Assembly: GCA_963766365.1 (NCBI GenBank)
Contig: CAVXZK010000005.1
Span: 1-64,000, forward strand
Direction: 5' to 3'
DNA: 64,000 bases
Source: JALORV01 sp963766365
GTDB taxonomy: Bacteria > Pseudomonadota > Gammaproteobacteria > Burkholderiales > Burkholderiaceae_F
Both the position numbers and the translations under genes were made by a program. The stretch's first letter is position 1. Each line of letters begins with the position of its first letter. The notes under the pieces are model-generated. The model saw nothing but the letters and a program-made list of their open reading frames with translations, searched no databases and had not been told where the DNA came from. Shown one piece after another: positions 47,084 through 55,783 of the stretch.

Positions 47084-48190
47084 ATGGCCGGCTCCAGCTT
47101 CGGACACTTCCTGCAGGTCACCAACTTCGGTGAGTCGCACGGCCCGGCGATCGGATGCGTGATCGACGGCTGCCCACCGGGATTGGCGCTGGCAGCGTCG
47201 GACCTGCAGCCGGATCTCGACCGGCGCAAGCCTGGGACGTCGCGGCATGTCACGCAGCGCCGGGAGTCCGACCAGGTCGAGATCCTCTCGGGCGTATTCG
47301 AAGGTCGCACGACCGGAACGCCGATCGCGCTGCTGATCCGCAACGAGGACGCAAAGAGCAAGGACTATGCGGACATCATCGACACCTTCCGTCCAGGCCA
47401 TGCCGACTACACCTACTGGCGCAAGTACGGTGTGCGCGATCCGCGTGGCGGTGGCCGTTCTTCGGCGCGGCTGACGGCGCCCATGGTGGCCGCCGGCGCG
47501 GTGTCCAAGAAGTGGCTGCACGAGAAGTACGGCACGCGGATCCGCGGCTGCATGCAGCAGATCGGCAGCATTGCGATCCCATTTGAATCGTGGGACGAGG
47601 TCGAGCGCAATCCTTTCTTCGCTCCGAATGCCGCGATCGTCGCGGAGCTGGAAACGGCAATGGACGAGCTGCGCAAGAGCGGCGATTCGGTGGGCGCCCG
47701 GCTTCGCGTCGTGGCCAGCAACGTGCCGGTCGGACTCGGAGCGCCGCTATTCGACAAGCTCGACGCGGATATCGCCTACGCGATGATGGGCATCAATGCC
47801 GTCAAGGGCGTGGAGATCGGTGCCGGATTTGGCTGTGTGGTGCAGAAAGGCTCGGAGCATGGCGACGAACTTCTGCCGGACGGCTTTGCCAGCAACCACT
47901 CCGGTGGCGTCCTCGGTGGCATTTCAAGCGGTCAGGATCTCGAAGTCTCGATCGCGATCAAGCCGACCTCGAGCATTCGTCTGCCGCGCCGTTCGATCAC
48001 CCGCTCCGGTGCGGCGACGATGGTGGAAACGCACGGCCGCCACGATCCCTGCGTCGGCATCCGCGCGACACCGATCGCCGAGGCGATGCTGGCGCTGGTT
48101 CTGATGGACCATGCACTGCTGCATCGCGCGCAGAACGCCGACGTTCATCACGCGGTCGCCGCCATCGCATCGCGCTCCACGTCGCGTTGA
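47084..48190 (+). CDS. aroC: chorismate synthase
   Basis: 368 residues. Signature 1 GESHGPAIGCVIDGCPPGL, then FRPGHADYTYWRKYGVRDPRGGGRSSAR (FMN and substrate site), INAVKGVEIGAGFG and the C-terminal RHDPCVGIRATPIAEAM. It makes chorismate, the precursor of tryptophan made by the trp genes downstream. ATG 47084 gives the conserved start MAGSSFGHFLQVTNFGESHG. The next gene overlaps the stop by one base. Confidence 0.94.
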   Translation: MAGSSFGHFLQVTNFGESHGPAIGCVIDGCPPGLALAASDLQPDLDRRKPGTSRHVTQRRESDQVEILSGVFEGRTTGTPIALLIRNEDAKSKDYADIIDTFRPGHADYTYWRKYGVRDPRGGGRSSARLTAPMVAAGAVSKKWLHEKYGTRIRGCMQQIGSIAIPFESWDEVERNPFFAPNAAIVAELETAMDELRKSGDSVGARLRVVASNVPVGLGAPLFDKLDADIAYAMMGINAVKGVEIGAGFGCVVQKGSEHGDELLPDGFASNHSGGVLGGISSGQDLEVSIAIKPTSSIRLPRRSITRSGAATMVETHGRHDPCVGIRATPIAEAMLALVLMDHALLHRAQNADVHHAVAAIASRSTSR

Positions 48191-49410
48191 TGCCTTCTGA
48201 CGAGGGCACTGACCGGGACGCCTGGCGACTCGGCGGCTTGTTTGCCGCCTACTTCGGCTTCATTGGCATCCTGGCGCCGTACTTCCCGCTGTATCTCGAG
48301 TCGCGGGGCCTGACTGCATTCCAGGTCGGCGTGCTGATCGCGCTCGGACAGGCCATGCGCGTGATCGGGCCGAACCTCTGGGGCTATCTCGCGGACCACG
48401 CCAGCCGGCGCACGCCGATCCTGCGCGCCTCCAGCATCGCCTTGCTGCTGTCCTTTGCGCTGCTGCTGGTTCCCGGCGGCTTCCTTTGGGTGTTTGCCGT
48501 GATGCTGCTGGTGAACCTGTTCCAGACGGCGCAGATGCCGATTGCGGAGGCGCTCGCGTCGGCGTCGATGCGGGGTCGATCCGATGCAGCGACGCGCTAT
48601 GGCCGCCTGCGCGCGTGGGGTTCGATGGCCTTCGTCGCGGTCGTGCTGGCCGCGGGCCCGGTCTTTGATGGGTGGGGAATCGGCACTGCAGTGTGGGCTG
48701 GGCTGGCGCTGACGGGGTTCCTCGTCGTCGCGGCGTGGCGCGTGCCGGAGCGTGGGCCGGCGGAGTCCGCTCACCCGCACGTTTCGGTCAGCAGCCGACT
48801 ACGGGAGCCGCGCGTGCGCTGGTTCCTGCTCTCGGCTGCGCTGATGGTCTACGCGCACGGCGCGCTGTACACCTACCTGTCGATCTACCTGGCGCAACTG
48901 GGCTACAGCAAGACCGCGATCGGCGTCTACTGGGTCATGAGCGTCGTTCTCGAGATCGCTTTCTTCTTCACCCAGGGCCGTTGGTTCGCGCACTTCGGAA
49001 TCTATCGATTGCTGTTTGCGAGTTTCGTCGTCGCCGCGTTACGTTTCCTGCTAATTGCCGAACTGGCCACGATATGGTGGGTCCTGGCGATTGCGCAGGT
49101 CCTGCATGCAATGACTTTTGCCGTCCATCACAGCGCCTCGGTGCTCACGATCCAGCGATGGTTTCCGGGGCGCGCCGCGGCGCGCGGGCAGGCGGTGTAT
49201 ATCAGCGCCGCCTATGGCCTAGGAGGAACGGCAGGTAGTCTGAGCGCGGCATACTTGTGGACGCTCGCAGGGCCTGCCTGGGCCTTCGGAGCGGGCAGCG
49301 TTGCAGCGCTGCTGGGCGGGTGGGCGGCGCGACGAGCACAGCATCACGATGCTGACGCTACCGGCCCCCATGCCGTGGACCTCACTTCAAATCGGAGTCT
49401 CGAAACATGA
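48190..49410 (+). CDS. MFS transporter, phenylpropionate-transporter-like
   Basis: 406 residues and 12 hydrophobic helices. The opening GLFAAYFGFIGILAPYFPLYLESRGL and loop GYLADHASRRTPIL are typical of the small HcaT/LacY-like MFS group. WFLLSAALMVYAHGALYTYLSIYLAQLGYS starts the second half. The substrate is not deducible. ATG 48190 shares a base with the aroC stop (TGATG), and the following M48 gene overlaps in turn, giving an aroC-MFS-M48 operon. Confidence 0.85.
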   Translation: MPSDEGTDRDAWRLGGLFAAYFGFIGILAPYFPLYLESRGLTAFQVGVLIALGQAMRVIGPNLWGYLADHASRRTPILRASSIALLLSFALLLVPGGFLWVFAVMLLVNLFQTAQMPIAEALASASMRGRSDAATRYGRLRAWGSMAFVAVVLAAGPVFDGWGIGTAVWAGLALTGFLVVAAWRVPERGPAESAHPHVSVSSRLREPRVRWFLLSAALMVYAHGALYTYLSIYLAQLGYSKTAIGVYWVMSVVLEIAFFFTQGRWFAHFGIYRLLFASFVVAALRFLLIAELATIWWVLAIAQVLHAMTFAVHHSASVLTIQRWFPGRAAARGQAVYISAAYGLGGTAGSLSAAYLWTLAGPAWAFGAGSVAALLGGWAARRAQHHDADATGPHAVDLTSNRSLET

Positions 49411-50264
49411 AACTCGCTTCCAAGCGTTGGTGGCTGCCGGCACTTGCCATGCTGGCAGCGGCTGTGATGCTTGCCGCCTGCCAGACGGTGCAGACGACCC
49501 AGGGCGGTGAAGTGGGGGTCGACCGGAAGCAGACAATGACGTCGCTGGTCACCAGCGAGCAGATCGAACGGCAGGCAGCCCAGGAGTATGCGCAGGTGCT
49601 CGCCCAGGCCCAGAAGAAGGGCGTGCTGAACCAGAACCCGCAGCAGGTTCAGCGCGTAAGAGCGGTCGCCGCCCGACTGGTCCCTCAAGTCGCCGTTTTC
49701 CGCAAGGACGCCGTCAACTGGAAGTGGGAGGCCAACGTCCTCACCTCCAAAGACATCAACGCCTGGTGCATGCCGGGCGGCAAGATTGCTGTCTATACCG
49801 GCCTGATCGAGCGGCTCAAGCTCAGCGATGACGAGTTGGCGGCCGTCATGGGACATGAGATCGCCCACGCGCTGCGTGAGCATGCGCGCGAGCGCATGGG
49901 GCGGCAGATGGCGACCGAGACGGCGACAGTGGTCGGAGCGGTTGCACTTGAAATCTTCACCGGAGTGCGACTTGATCCGCAGGTGGCCGGGGCTTTCTCG
50001 ACAGCGATGTTCGTGCTGCCCAACAGCCGCGAAAACGAGCAGGAGGCCGACTTCATCGGCGTGGAGCTCGCCGCCCGCGGCGGATATGACCCTCGCGCCG
50101 CCATCACGTTGTGGCAAAAGATGGGTCAGGCGTCAGCCGGCGGACCGCCGGAATGGCTGTCGACACATCCCAGCAATGAAACCCGGCTGCGTGAACTGCA
50201 GACCTATGTGCAGAAAGTCACGCCGCTCTACGAAAAGGCCCGCACCCCAGGCCCGGCAAAGTAG
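49407..50264 (+). CDS. M48-family metalloprotease lipoprotein
   Basis: 285 residues. A lipoprotein signal (WLPALAMLAAAVMLAACQT, Cys after AA) is followed by a helical region and the gluzincin motif VMGHEIAHALREHARERMGR. NSRENEQEADFIGVELAARGGYD gives the third zinc ligand Glu. GKIAVYTGLIERL is the LoiP/BepA-type strand. Such proteases act on outer-membrane or periplasmic proteins. An ATGA overlap links it to the MFS gene. Confidence 0.9.
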   Translation: MKLASKRWWLPALAMLAAAVMLAACQTVQTTQGGEVGVDRKQTMTSLVTSEQIERQAAQEYAQVLAQAQKKGVLNQNPQQVQRVRAVAARLVPQVAVFRKDAVNWKWEANVLTSKDINAWCMPGGKIAVYTGLIERLKLSDDELAAVMGHEIAHALREHARERMGRQMATETATVVGAVALEIFTGVRLDPQVAGAFSTAMFVLPNSRENEQEADFIGVELAARGGYDPRAAITLWQKMGQASAGGPPEWLSTHPSNETRLRELQTYVQKVTPLYEKARTPGPAK

Positions 50265-50270
50265 GTTTCT

Positions 50271-50948
50271 TCAGGCCAGCACGAGCTCGGTGCGACCGGT
50301 GAAGCGAGTGGCGCGCGCGAGCGGGTGTGTCGGGTTCCGCGTGGGTTCGATCACAAGCAGCAGTGCCCGCTGCTCCTCCGCGGTCAGACGGCTGAACAGG
50401 AAATCTCTCGCATTGCCTGCCTCGCCCGGCAGATACAGCTGGGTTGCGAACGCGCGGCCAGTGATTGGCTGGACACGCACGTGGATGTGCGGGGTCCTGC
50501 CGGGGTACGCGACCGGGATGATCGTGCGGAAGCGGAACTCGCCATTCGCGTCAGTGCGATCGACGCCGTAACCCTGAAAGGTGGCGTCGCGCTCACCTTC
50601 GGCCCCACCGGCGGGATGATGGTAAACCGCGTTTGCGTCGCACTGCCAGATCTCGACCGCCGCCCCGACGAGGACCGCGCCGCTGCGATCTGACACCCGG
50701 CCCATCAGAAACAGGGGCGTCCCTTTGGTGACAACCCGATCGCCGTCTACTGTAATCAGATCGGCATCAGTGTTGCGGGGCCGCTCTCCGGAATGACGTG
50801 GATAAAACGGGCCCAGCGTCTGCGTCGGCGACGGCCGGTCGGCGCCCTGCGCATGACTCAGCGGCGCCAACGGCGCCAACGATGCGCCAGCCAGTCCTGC
50901 GACGAAATGGCGCCGCGCCAGGGTCGATCGATTATTGGGACGGTCCAC
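50271..50948 (-). CDS. intradiol ring-cleavage dioxygenase-like protein with Tat-type leader
   Basis: 225 residues. The leader has a twin arginine, TLARRHFVAGLAGASLAPL. The core PTQTLGPFYP, then VEIWQCDANAVYHHP, GYGVDRTDANGEFRFRTIIP and VAYPGRTPHIHVRVQ gives the Fe(III) Tyr/His ligand pattern of protocatechuate 3,4-dioxygenase beta subunits. The gene is alone, with no alpha subunit beside it, so the substrate is unknown. GTG 50948 has GGAGG five bases ahead; a longer frame to 51071 has no coding character. Confidence 0.85.
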   Translation of the reverse strand: MDRPNNRSTLARRHFVAGLAGASLAPLAPLSHAQGADRPSPTQTLGPFYPRHSGERPRNTDADLITVDGDRVVTKGTPLFLMGRVSDRSGAVLVGAAVEIWQCDANAVYHHPAGGAEGERDATFQGYGVDRTDANGEFRFRTIIPVAYPGRTPHIHVRVQPITGRAFATQLYLPGEAGNARDFLFSRLTAEEQRALLLVIEPTRNPTHPLARATRFTGRTELVLA

Positions 50949-51136
50949 GTGTTCCTCCGCAAAGGCTCTGACAGCGTAGCCTGAGACCGCCAACCCACGA
51001 CGGCGTTCCGCCGTGATTGCGGATGTACGCCGCGCGCGGGTGGCGCCGGAGACGCTCTGATCGGATGGCATAATTCGTCGCTCTGTGCGCTCCTTCCGGG
51101 CGCTGCCACCGCGCCCTTCCGAGTGCGGCCGGATCC

Positions 51137-52561
51137 ATGTCAGCTCACACCCTATACGACAAGCTGTGGGACGACCACGTGGTCCACGTCGAAGACGACG
51201 GGACCACGGTGCTCTACATCGATCGTCACCTCGTGCATGAGGTCACGAGTCCGCAGGCGTACGAAGGCCTGCGTGTCGCCGGCCGCACCCCCTGGCGCAT
51301 CAGTTCGATCGTCGCCACCGCGGACCACAACACTCCCACCACCGGATGGGAGCGCGGCTATGACGGCATCACCGATCCGATCTCCAGGGAGCAGGTCGTC
51401 ACCCTCGACGGCAACATGCGTCAGTTCGGGGCGGCCGCGTATTTTCCTTTCCTCGACAAGCGCCAGGGCATCGTGCACGTGATGGGGCCGGAGCAGGGCG
51501 CCACTCTGCCGGGCATGACCGTCGTCTGCGGCGACTCTCACACCAGCACGCACGGTGCGTTCGGTGCGCTGGCCTTCGGAATCGGCACGAGCGAGGTCGA
51601 GCATGTTCTCGCCACGCAGACGCTGCTGATGAAGAAGGCCCAGAACATGCTGGTGCGCGTCGACGGCAAGTTGCCGGCCGGCTGCACCGCAAAAGACATC
51701 GTGCTGGCAATCATCGGTCGCATCGGCACGGCTGGCGGGACCGGCTTTGCGATCGAGTTCAGCGGCAGCGCGATCGAAGCACTGTCCATCGAGGGCCGCA
51801 TGACCGTCTGCAACATGGCGATCGAGGCCGGCGCGCGTTCGGGTCTGGTCGCGGTCGACGAGAAGACGATCGAGTACGCGCGTGGACGCCCGTTCTCCCC
51901 GCAGGGCACGATGTTCGAGCAGGCTGCCGCGGTCTGGCGCTCGCTGCGGTCCGATCCCGGCGCGCACTTTGATCGTATTGTGGAGTTGCGTGCGGAGGAG
52001 ATCAAACCGCAGGTCACCTGGGGCACATCGCCCGAAATGGTGACCACGATCGATGGCGTTGTCCCGGATCCCGAGGCGGAAAAAGATCCGGTCAAGCGCG
52101 AGGGTATCGAGCGGGCGCTCCGCTACATGGGTCTGACGCCGAGGACGCGCATTGCTGACATCCGCATCGACAAGGTGTTCATCGGCTCCTGCACCAATTC
52201 GCGCATTGAAGACCTGCGCGAGGCAGCCTGGGTCGTGAAGCGGCTTGGCAAGCGTGTGGCCTCCAGCGTGAAGCTGGCGATGGTGGTTCCCGGTTCGGGG
52301 CTGGTGAGGGCGCAGGCCGAGCGCGAGGGCTTGCACGAGGTGTTTCGGGCCGCCGGCTTCGAATGGCGCGAACCAGGGTGTTCCATGTGCCTGGCAATGA
52401 ACGCCGACAGGCTGGAACCGGGTGAGCGCTGCGCCTCGACCAGCAATCGAAACTTCGAGGGCCGGCAGGGCGCCGGCGGCCGCACCCATCTCGTATCCCC
52501 GGCAATGGCAGCCGCAGCGGCCATTGAAGGGCACTTCGCCGACATCAGGAGACTCCAATGA
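51137..52561 (+). CDS. leuC: 3-isopropylmalate dehydratase large subunit
   Basis: 474 residues. HVVHVEDDGTTVLYIDRHL opens it, and the 4Fe-4S cysteines lie in FIGSCTNSRIEDL and GCSMCLAMN. VVCGDSHTSTHGAFGALAFG is the aconitase-like signature. With LeuD it isomerises 2- to 3-isopropylmalate. It starts the leu cluster and its stop overlaps the entericidin gene. Confidence 0.94.
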   Translation: MSAHTLYDKLWDDHVVHVEDDGTTVLYIDRHLVHEVTSPQAYEGLRVAGRTPWRISSIVATADHNTPTTGWERGYDGITDPISREQVVTLDGNMRQFGAAAYFPFLDKRQGIVHVMGPEQGATLPGMTVVCGDSHTSTHGAFGALAFGIGTSEVEHVLATQTLLMKKAQNMLVRVDGKLPAGCTAKDIVLAIIGRIGTAGGTGFAIEFSGSAIEALSIEGRMTVCNMAIEAGARSGLVAVDEKTIEYARGRPFSPQGTMFEQAAAVWRSLRSDPGAHFDRIVELRAEEIKPQVTWGTSPEMVTTIDGVVPDPEAEKDPVKREGIERALRYMGLTPRTRIADIRIDKVFIGSCTNSRIEDLREAAWVVKRLGKRVASSVKLAMVVPGSGLVRAQAEREGLHEVFRAAGFEWREPGCSMCLAMNADRLEPGERCASTSNRNFEGRQGAGGRTHLVSPAMAAAAAIEGHFADIRRLQ

Positions 52562-52692
52562 GCAGGCTGGTGATGCTGATCGCTACCGTCCTCGTGGTCG
52601 CAGGGTGCAACACCGTCGCGGGCCTTGGGAAAGACATGGAAGCCGCGGGCGGCGCAGTTGAAAAGGCCGCGAATCGAGGAAAGAAGAATTAG
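52558..52692 (+). CDS. entericidin-like small lipoprotein
   Basis: 44 residues. Signal MSRLVMLIATVLVVAGC with a lipobox Cys, then NTVAGLGKDMEAAGGAVEKAA, the entericidin A/B signature. ATG 52558 overlaps the leuC stop in ATGA fashion, and leuD follows eight bases after the stop. Entericidins are small outer-membrane-type lipoproteins of toxin/antidote character in some bacteria, but this position inside the leu operon is a common betaproteobacterial arrangement of unknown purpose. Confidence 0.88.
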   Translation: MSRLVMLIATVLVVAGCNTVAGLGKDMEAAGGAVEKAANRGKKN

Positions 52693-52700
52693 GGGCATCG

Positions 52701-53345
52701 ATGGACGCCTTCACCATCCACTCCGGGCTGGTCGCGCCGCTCGATCGCGCCAACGTCGATACCGACGCGATCATTCCGAAGCAGTTCCTGAAGTCGATCA
52801 GGCGGACCGGCTTCGGCCCCAACCTGTTCGACGAGTGGCGCTATCTTGATCATGGCGAGCCGGGCATGGATCACGCGCGTCGGCCGCTCAATCCCGACTT
52901 CGTGCTGAATCAGCCGCGCTATCAGGGCGCCTCGATCCTGCTGGCGCGCAAGAATTTCGGTTGTGGTTCGTCGCGTGAGCATGCGCCCTGGGCGCTGACG
53001 CAGTACGGCTTTCGCGTGGTCATCGCGCCCAGTTACGCCGACATCTTCCAGAACAACAGCCTGAAGAACGGATTGCTGCCGGTCGTACTGCCGGAACTCG
53101 TCATCGATCGGCTGTTTCATGAGGTCGCCGCGCACGTGGGGTACCGCCTGACCGTCGACCTGCCGCGCCAGGTGGTGATCGAGGCTGATGGCCGCGAACA
53201 GCCGTTCGAGATCGCGGCGTTTCGCAAGTACTGCATGGTCAATGGGCTCGATGACATCGGACTGACGCTGCGGCACAAGGACAAGATCGAGGCGTTCGAA
53301 AAGCGGCGGCTGGCGCAGCAGCCGTGGCTGGTCAAGACGGCCTGA
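52701..53345 (+). CDS. leuD: 3-isopropylmalate dehydratase small subunit
   Basis: 214 residues. FTIHSGLVAPLDRANVDTDAIIPKQFLK and ILLARKNFGCGSSREHAPWAL are the LeuD signatures, and SYADIFQNNSLKNGLLPVVL gives the substrate-side loop. It pairs with LeuC. It follows the entericidin-like gene by eight bases and precedes leuB by 67 bases. Confidence 0.95.
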   Translation: MDAFTIHSGLVAPLDRANVDTDAIIPKQFLKSIRRTGFGPNLFDEWRYLDHGEPGMDHARRPLNPDFVLNQPRYQGASILLARKNFGCGSSREHAPWALTQYGFRVVIAPSYADIFQNNSLKNGLLPVVLPELVIDRLFHEVAAHVGYRLTVDLPRQVVIEADGREQPFEIAAFRKYCMVNGLDDIGLTLRHKDKIEAFEKRRLAQQPWLVKTA

Positions 53346-53412
53346 GCGCGCACTCTGTTCCGATCGGCGGGGAGGAGCGGGGTGAGTGAGCACAGCCCCG
53401 CACGAGGAACGC

Positions 53413-54483
53413 ATGAAAATCGCAGTATTGCCGGGCGACGGCATCGGGAAGGAAATCGTCGCTGAGGCGGTCAAGGTCCTGCATGCGCTCGGCGAACGCT
53501 TCGAGTCCGAGTTCGCCGACGTCGGCGGCGCCGCCTACGATGCCCACGGCCACCCTTTGCCCGACGCCACGCTCAAGCTCGCACAGTCAGCCGACGCGGT
53601 GCTCTTCGGCGCGGTCGGCGACTGGAAGTACGACAAGCTCGAGCGCGCATTGCGTCCGGAACAGGCCATCCTCGGTCTGCGCAAGCACCTGGGACTGTTC
53701 GCCAACTTCCGGCCGGCTATCTGCTACGCGGAACTGACCGACGCGTCGAGCCTGAAACCCGAGCTCATCGCGGGACTCGACATCCTCATCGTGCGAGAAC
53801 TCACCGGCGACATCTACTTCGGCCAGCCGCGCGGACGTCGCAGCGCACCGGACGGTCCGTTTGCCGGCGCGCCTGAAGCCTTCGACACGATGCGCTACAG
53901 CCGGCCGGAGATCGAGCGAATCGCGCACGTTGCGTTCCAGGCCGCGCGCAAGCGCGGCAAGAAGGTCACCAGCGTCGACAAGGCCAACGTGCTCGAGACC
54001 TTCCAGTTCTGGAAGGACGTCGTCACCGAGATCGCGGCGGGGTATCCGGATGTCGAACTCGAGCACATGTACGTGGACAACGCCGCGATGCAGCTCGTCA
54101 AGGCGCCGAAGAAGTTTGACGTGATCGTGACCGGCAACATGTTCGGCGACATACTCTCCGATGAAGCGGCGATGCTGACGGGCTCGATCGGCATGCTGCC
54201 TTCGGCTTCGCTGAACGAACGCGGTCAGGGCCTGTACGAGCCATCCCACGGCAGCGCGCCGGACATCGCCGGTAAGGGAGTCGCCAATCCGCTGGCCACC
54301 ATCCTTTCCGCCGCGATGATGCTGCGTTACTCGCTGGATCGAGCCGAGCAGGCGGACCGGATCGAAGCCGCCGTGTGCAAGGTGCTCGCGCAGGGCCTGC
54401 GAACTGCCGACATTGCCGCGCCGGGCGGGACTACGGTGGGAACGGTTGCGATGGGCGACGCGGTCGTGGCTGCACTGAATTGA
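53413..54483 (+). CDS. leuB: 3-isopropylmalate dehydrogenase
   Basis: 356 residues. MKIAVLPGDGIGKEIVAEAV opens it; LLFGAVG-type VLFGAVGDWKYD, FANFRPAICY, RELTGDIYFGQPRG and the metal-site NMFGDILSDEAAMLTGSIGM follow. Oxidises and decarboxylates 3-isopropylmalate with NAD. ATG 53413 has GAGGAA ahead and is preferred to the upstream GTG. asd follows 25 bases later. Confidence 0.95.
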   Translation: MKIAVLPGDGIGKEIVAEAVKVLHALGERFESEFADVGGAAYDAHGHPLPDATLKLAQSADAVLFGAVGDWKYDKLERALRPEQAILGLRKHLGLFANFRPAICYAELTDASSLKPELIAGLDILIVRELTGDIYFGQPRGRRSAPDGPFAGAPEAFDTMRYSRPEIERIAHVAFQAARKRGKKVTSVDKANVLETFQFWKDVVTEIAAGYPDVELEHMYVDNAAMQLVKAPKKFDVIVTGNMFGDILSDEAAMLTGSIGMLPSASLNERGQGLYEPSHGSAPDIAGKGVANPLATILSAAMMLRYSLDRAEQADRIEAAVCKVLAQGLRTADIAAPGGTTVGTVAMGDAVVAALN

Positions 54484-54508
54484 TGATTGGACGGGCAAGA
54501 GGAAAGAC

Positions 54509-55636
54509 ATGAAGGTAGGCATCGTAGGGTGGCGCGGCATGGTGGGTTCGGTCCTGATGGACCGCATGAGCGCCGAGCGGGACTTCGACCTGATCGACAC
54601 GACGTTCTTCAGCACTTCCAACGCGGGCGGTGCGGCGCCGTCGGTGCCGCGGTCGAGCGGGAAGCTGAAGCAGGCCGACGACATTGCCGCGCTCTCCGAC
54701 CTGGACGCGGTCATCACGTGCCAGGGCAGCGACTACACCAAGGAGGTCTATCCGAAGCTGCGGTCGACCGGCTGGAACGGCTACTGGATCGATGCGGCCA
54801 AGACGCTGCGCATGCAGGACGACGCAGTGATCATCCTCGATCCGGTGAACCGCCCGGTCATCGATGCGGCGCTGGCACGGGGCGTCAAGAACTACATCGG
54901 CGGCAACTGCACGGTGAGCTGCATGCTGATGGGCGTGGGCGCGCTCTTCAAGCAGGATCTCGTCGGGTGGATGACCTGCACGACCTACCAGGCGGCGTCC
55001 GGCGGCGGTGCGCAGCACATGCGCGAGCTGCTGACGCAGTTCGGCACGCTGAACCTCGAAGTGCGCGAGCTGCTGGCCGATCCGTCGAGCGCGATACTCG
55101 AGATCGACCGCCGCATCAGCGGCAAGCAGCGCGCGCTCGGCGATGACGAGACTCAGCACTTCATCGTGCCGCTCGCCGGCAACCTGATCCCGTGGATCGA
55201 TGCCGATCGCGGCGATGGGACCAGTCTTGAAGAGTGGAAGGGCGGGGCTGAAACCAACAAGATCCTCGGCCGCGGGCCAGGCTTCGGCACCAACGCGACG
55301 CCGATCGATTCGATCTGTGTGCGCATCGGCGCGATGCGCTGCCACTCGCAGTCGCTGACGATCAAGCTCAGGCGCGACGTCGCGCTGACCGATATCGAGG
55401 AGATGATCCGAGGTGACAACGCCTGGGTGAAGCTGATCCCGAACACCAAGGATGCGAGCATCCGCGAGCTCACGCCGGCGGCGGTGACCGGCACGATGTC
55501 AATACCCGTCGGGCGGCTGCGCAAGCTGGCGATGGGGACCGATTACCTGGGAGCGTTCACCGTCGGTGACCAGCTGCTGTGGGGCGCTGCGGAGCCGCTG
55601 CGTCGCATGTTGCGGATTGTGCTCGGCAAGCTGTAG
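54509..55636 (+). CDS. asd: aspartate-semialdehyde dehydrogenase
   Basis: 375 residues, proteobacterial long type. The NADP loop is MKVGIVGWRGMVGSVLMDRM, the catalytic Cys lies in IGGNCTVSCMLMGVGALFKQ and the C-terminal domain has NTKDASIRELTPAAVTGTMS. It makes aspartate semialdehyde for lysine, threonine and methionine. It is located between leuB and fimV, as is usual in this lineage. Confidence 0.94.
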   Translation: MKVGIVGWRGMVGSVLMDRMSAERDFDLIDTTFFSTSNAGGAAPSVPRSSGKLKQADDIAALSDLDAVITCQGSDYTKEVYPKLRSTGWNGYWIDAAKTLRMQDDAVIILDPVNRPVIDAALARGVKNYIGGNCTVSCMLMGVGALFKQDLVGWMTCTTYQAASGGGAQHMRELLTQFGTLNLEVRELLADPSSAILEIDRRISGKQRALGDDETQHFIVPLAGNLIPWIDADRGDGTSLEEWKGGAETNKILGRGPGFGTNATPIDSICVRIGAMRCHSQSLTIKLRRDVALTDIEEMIRGDNAWVKLIPNTKDASIRELTPAAVTGTMSIPVGRLRKLAMGTDYLGAFTVGDQLLWGAAEPLRRMLRIVLGKL

Positions 55637-55783
55637 GCGCTGGGCAGAATCGGGGCTTCGGCCGCATGTTGCGGCGGTGGCCCATTTCTCACATAAAGGC
55701 GTGACTTACGGCTTTTTCTAAGCTTGCCGCCCTAAGTCCATGATGTTAAGTTCGAAAAACGATCTGATAAGGCAGGGGGCTGA

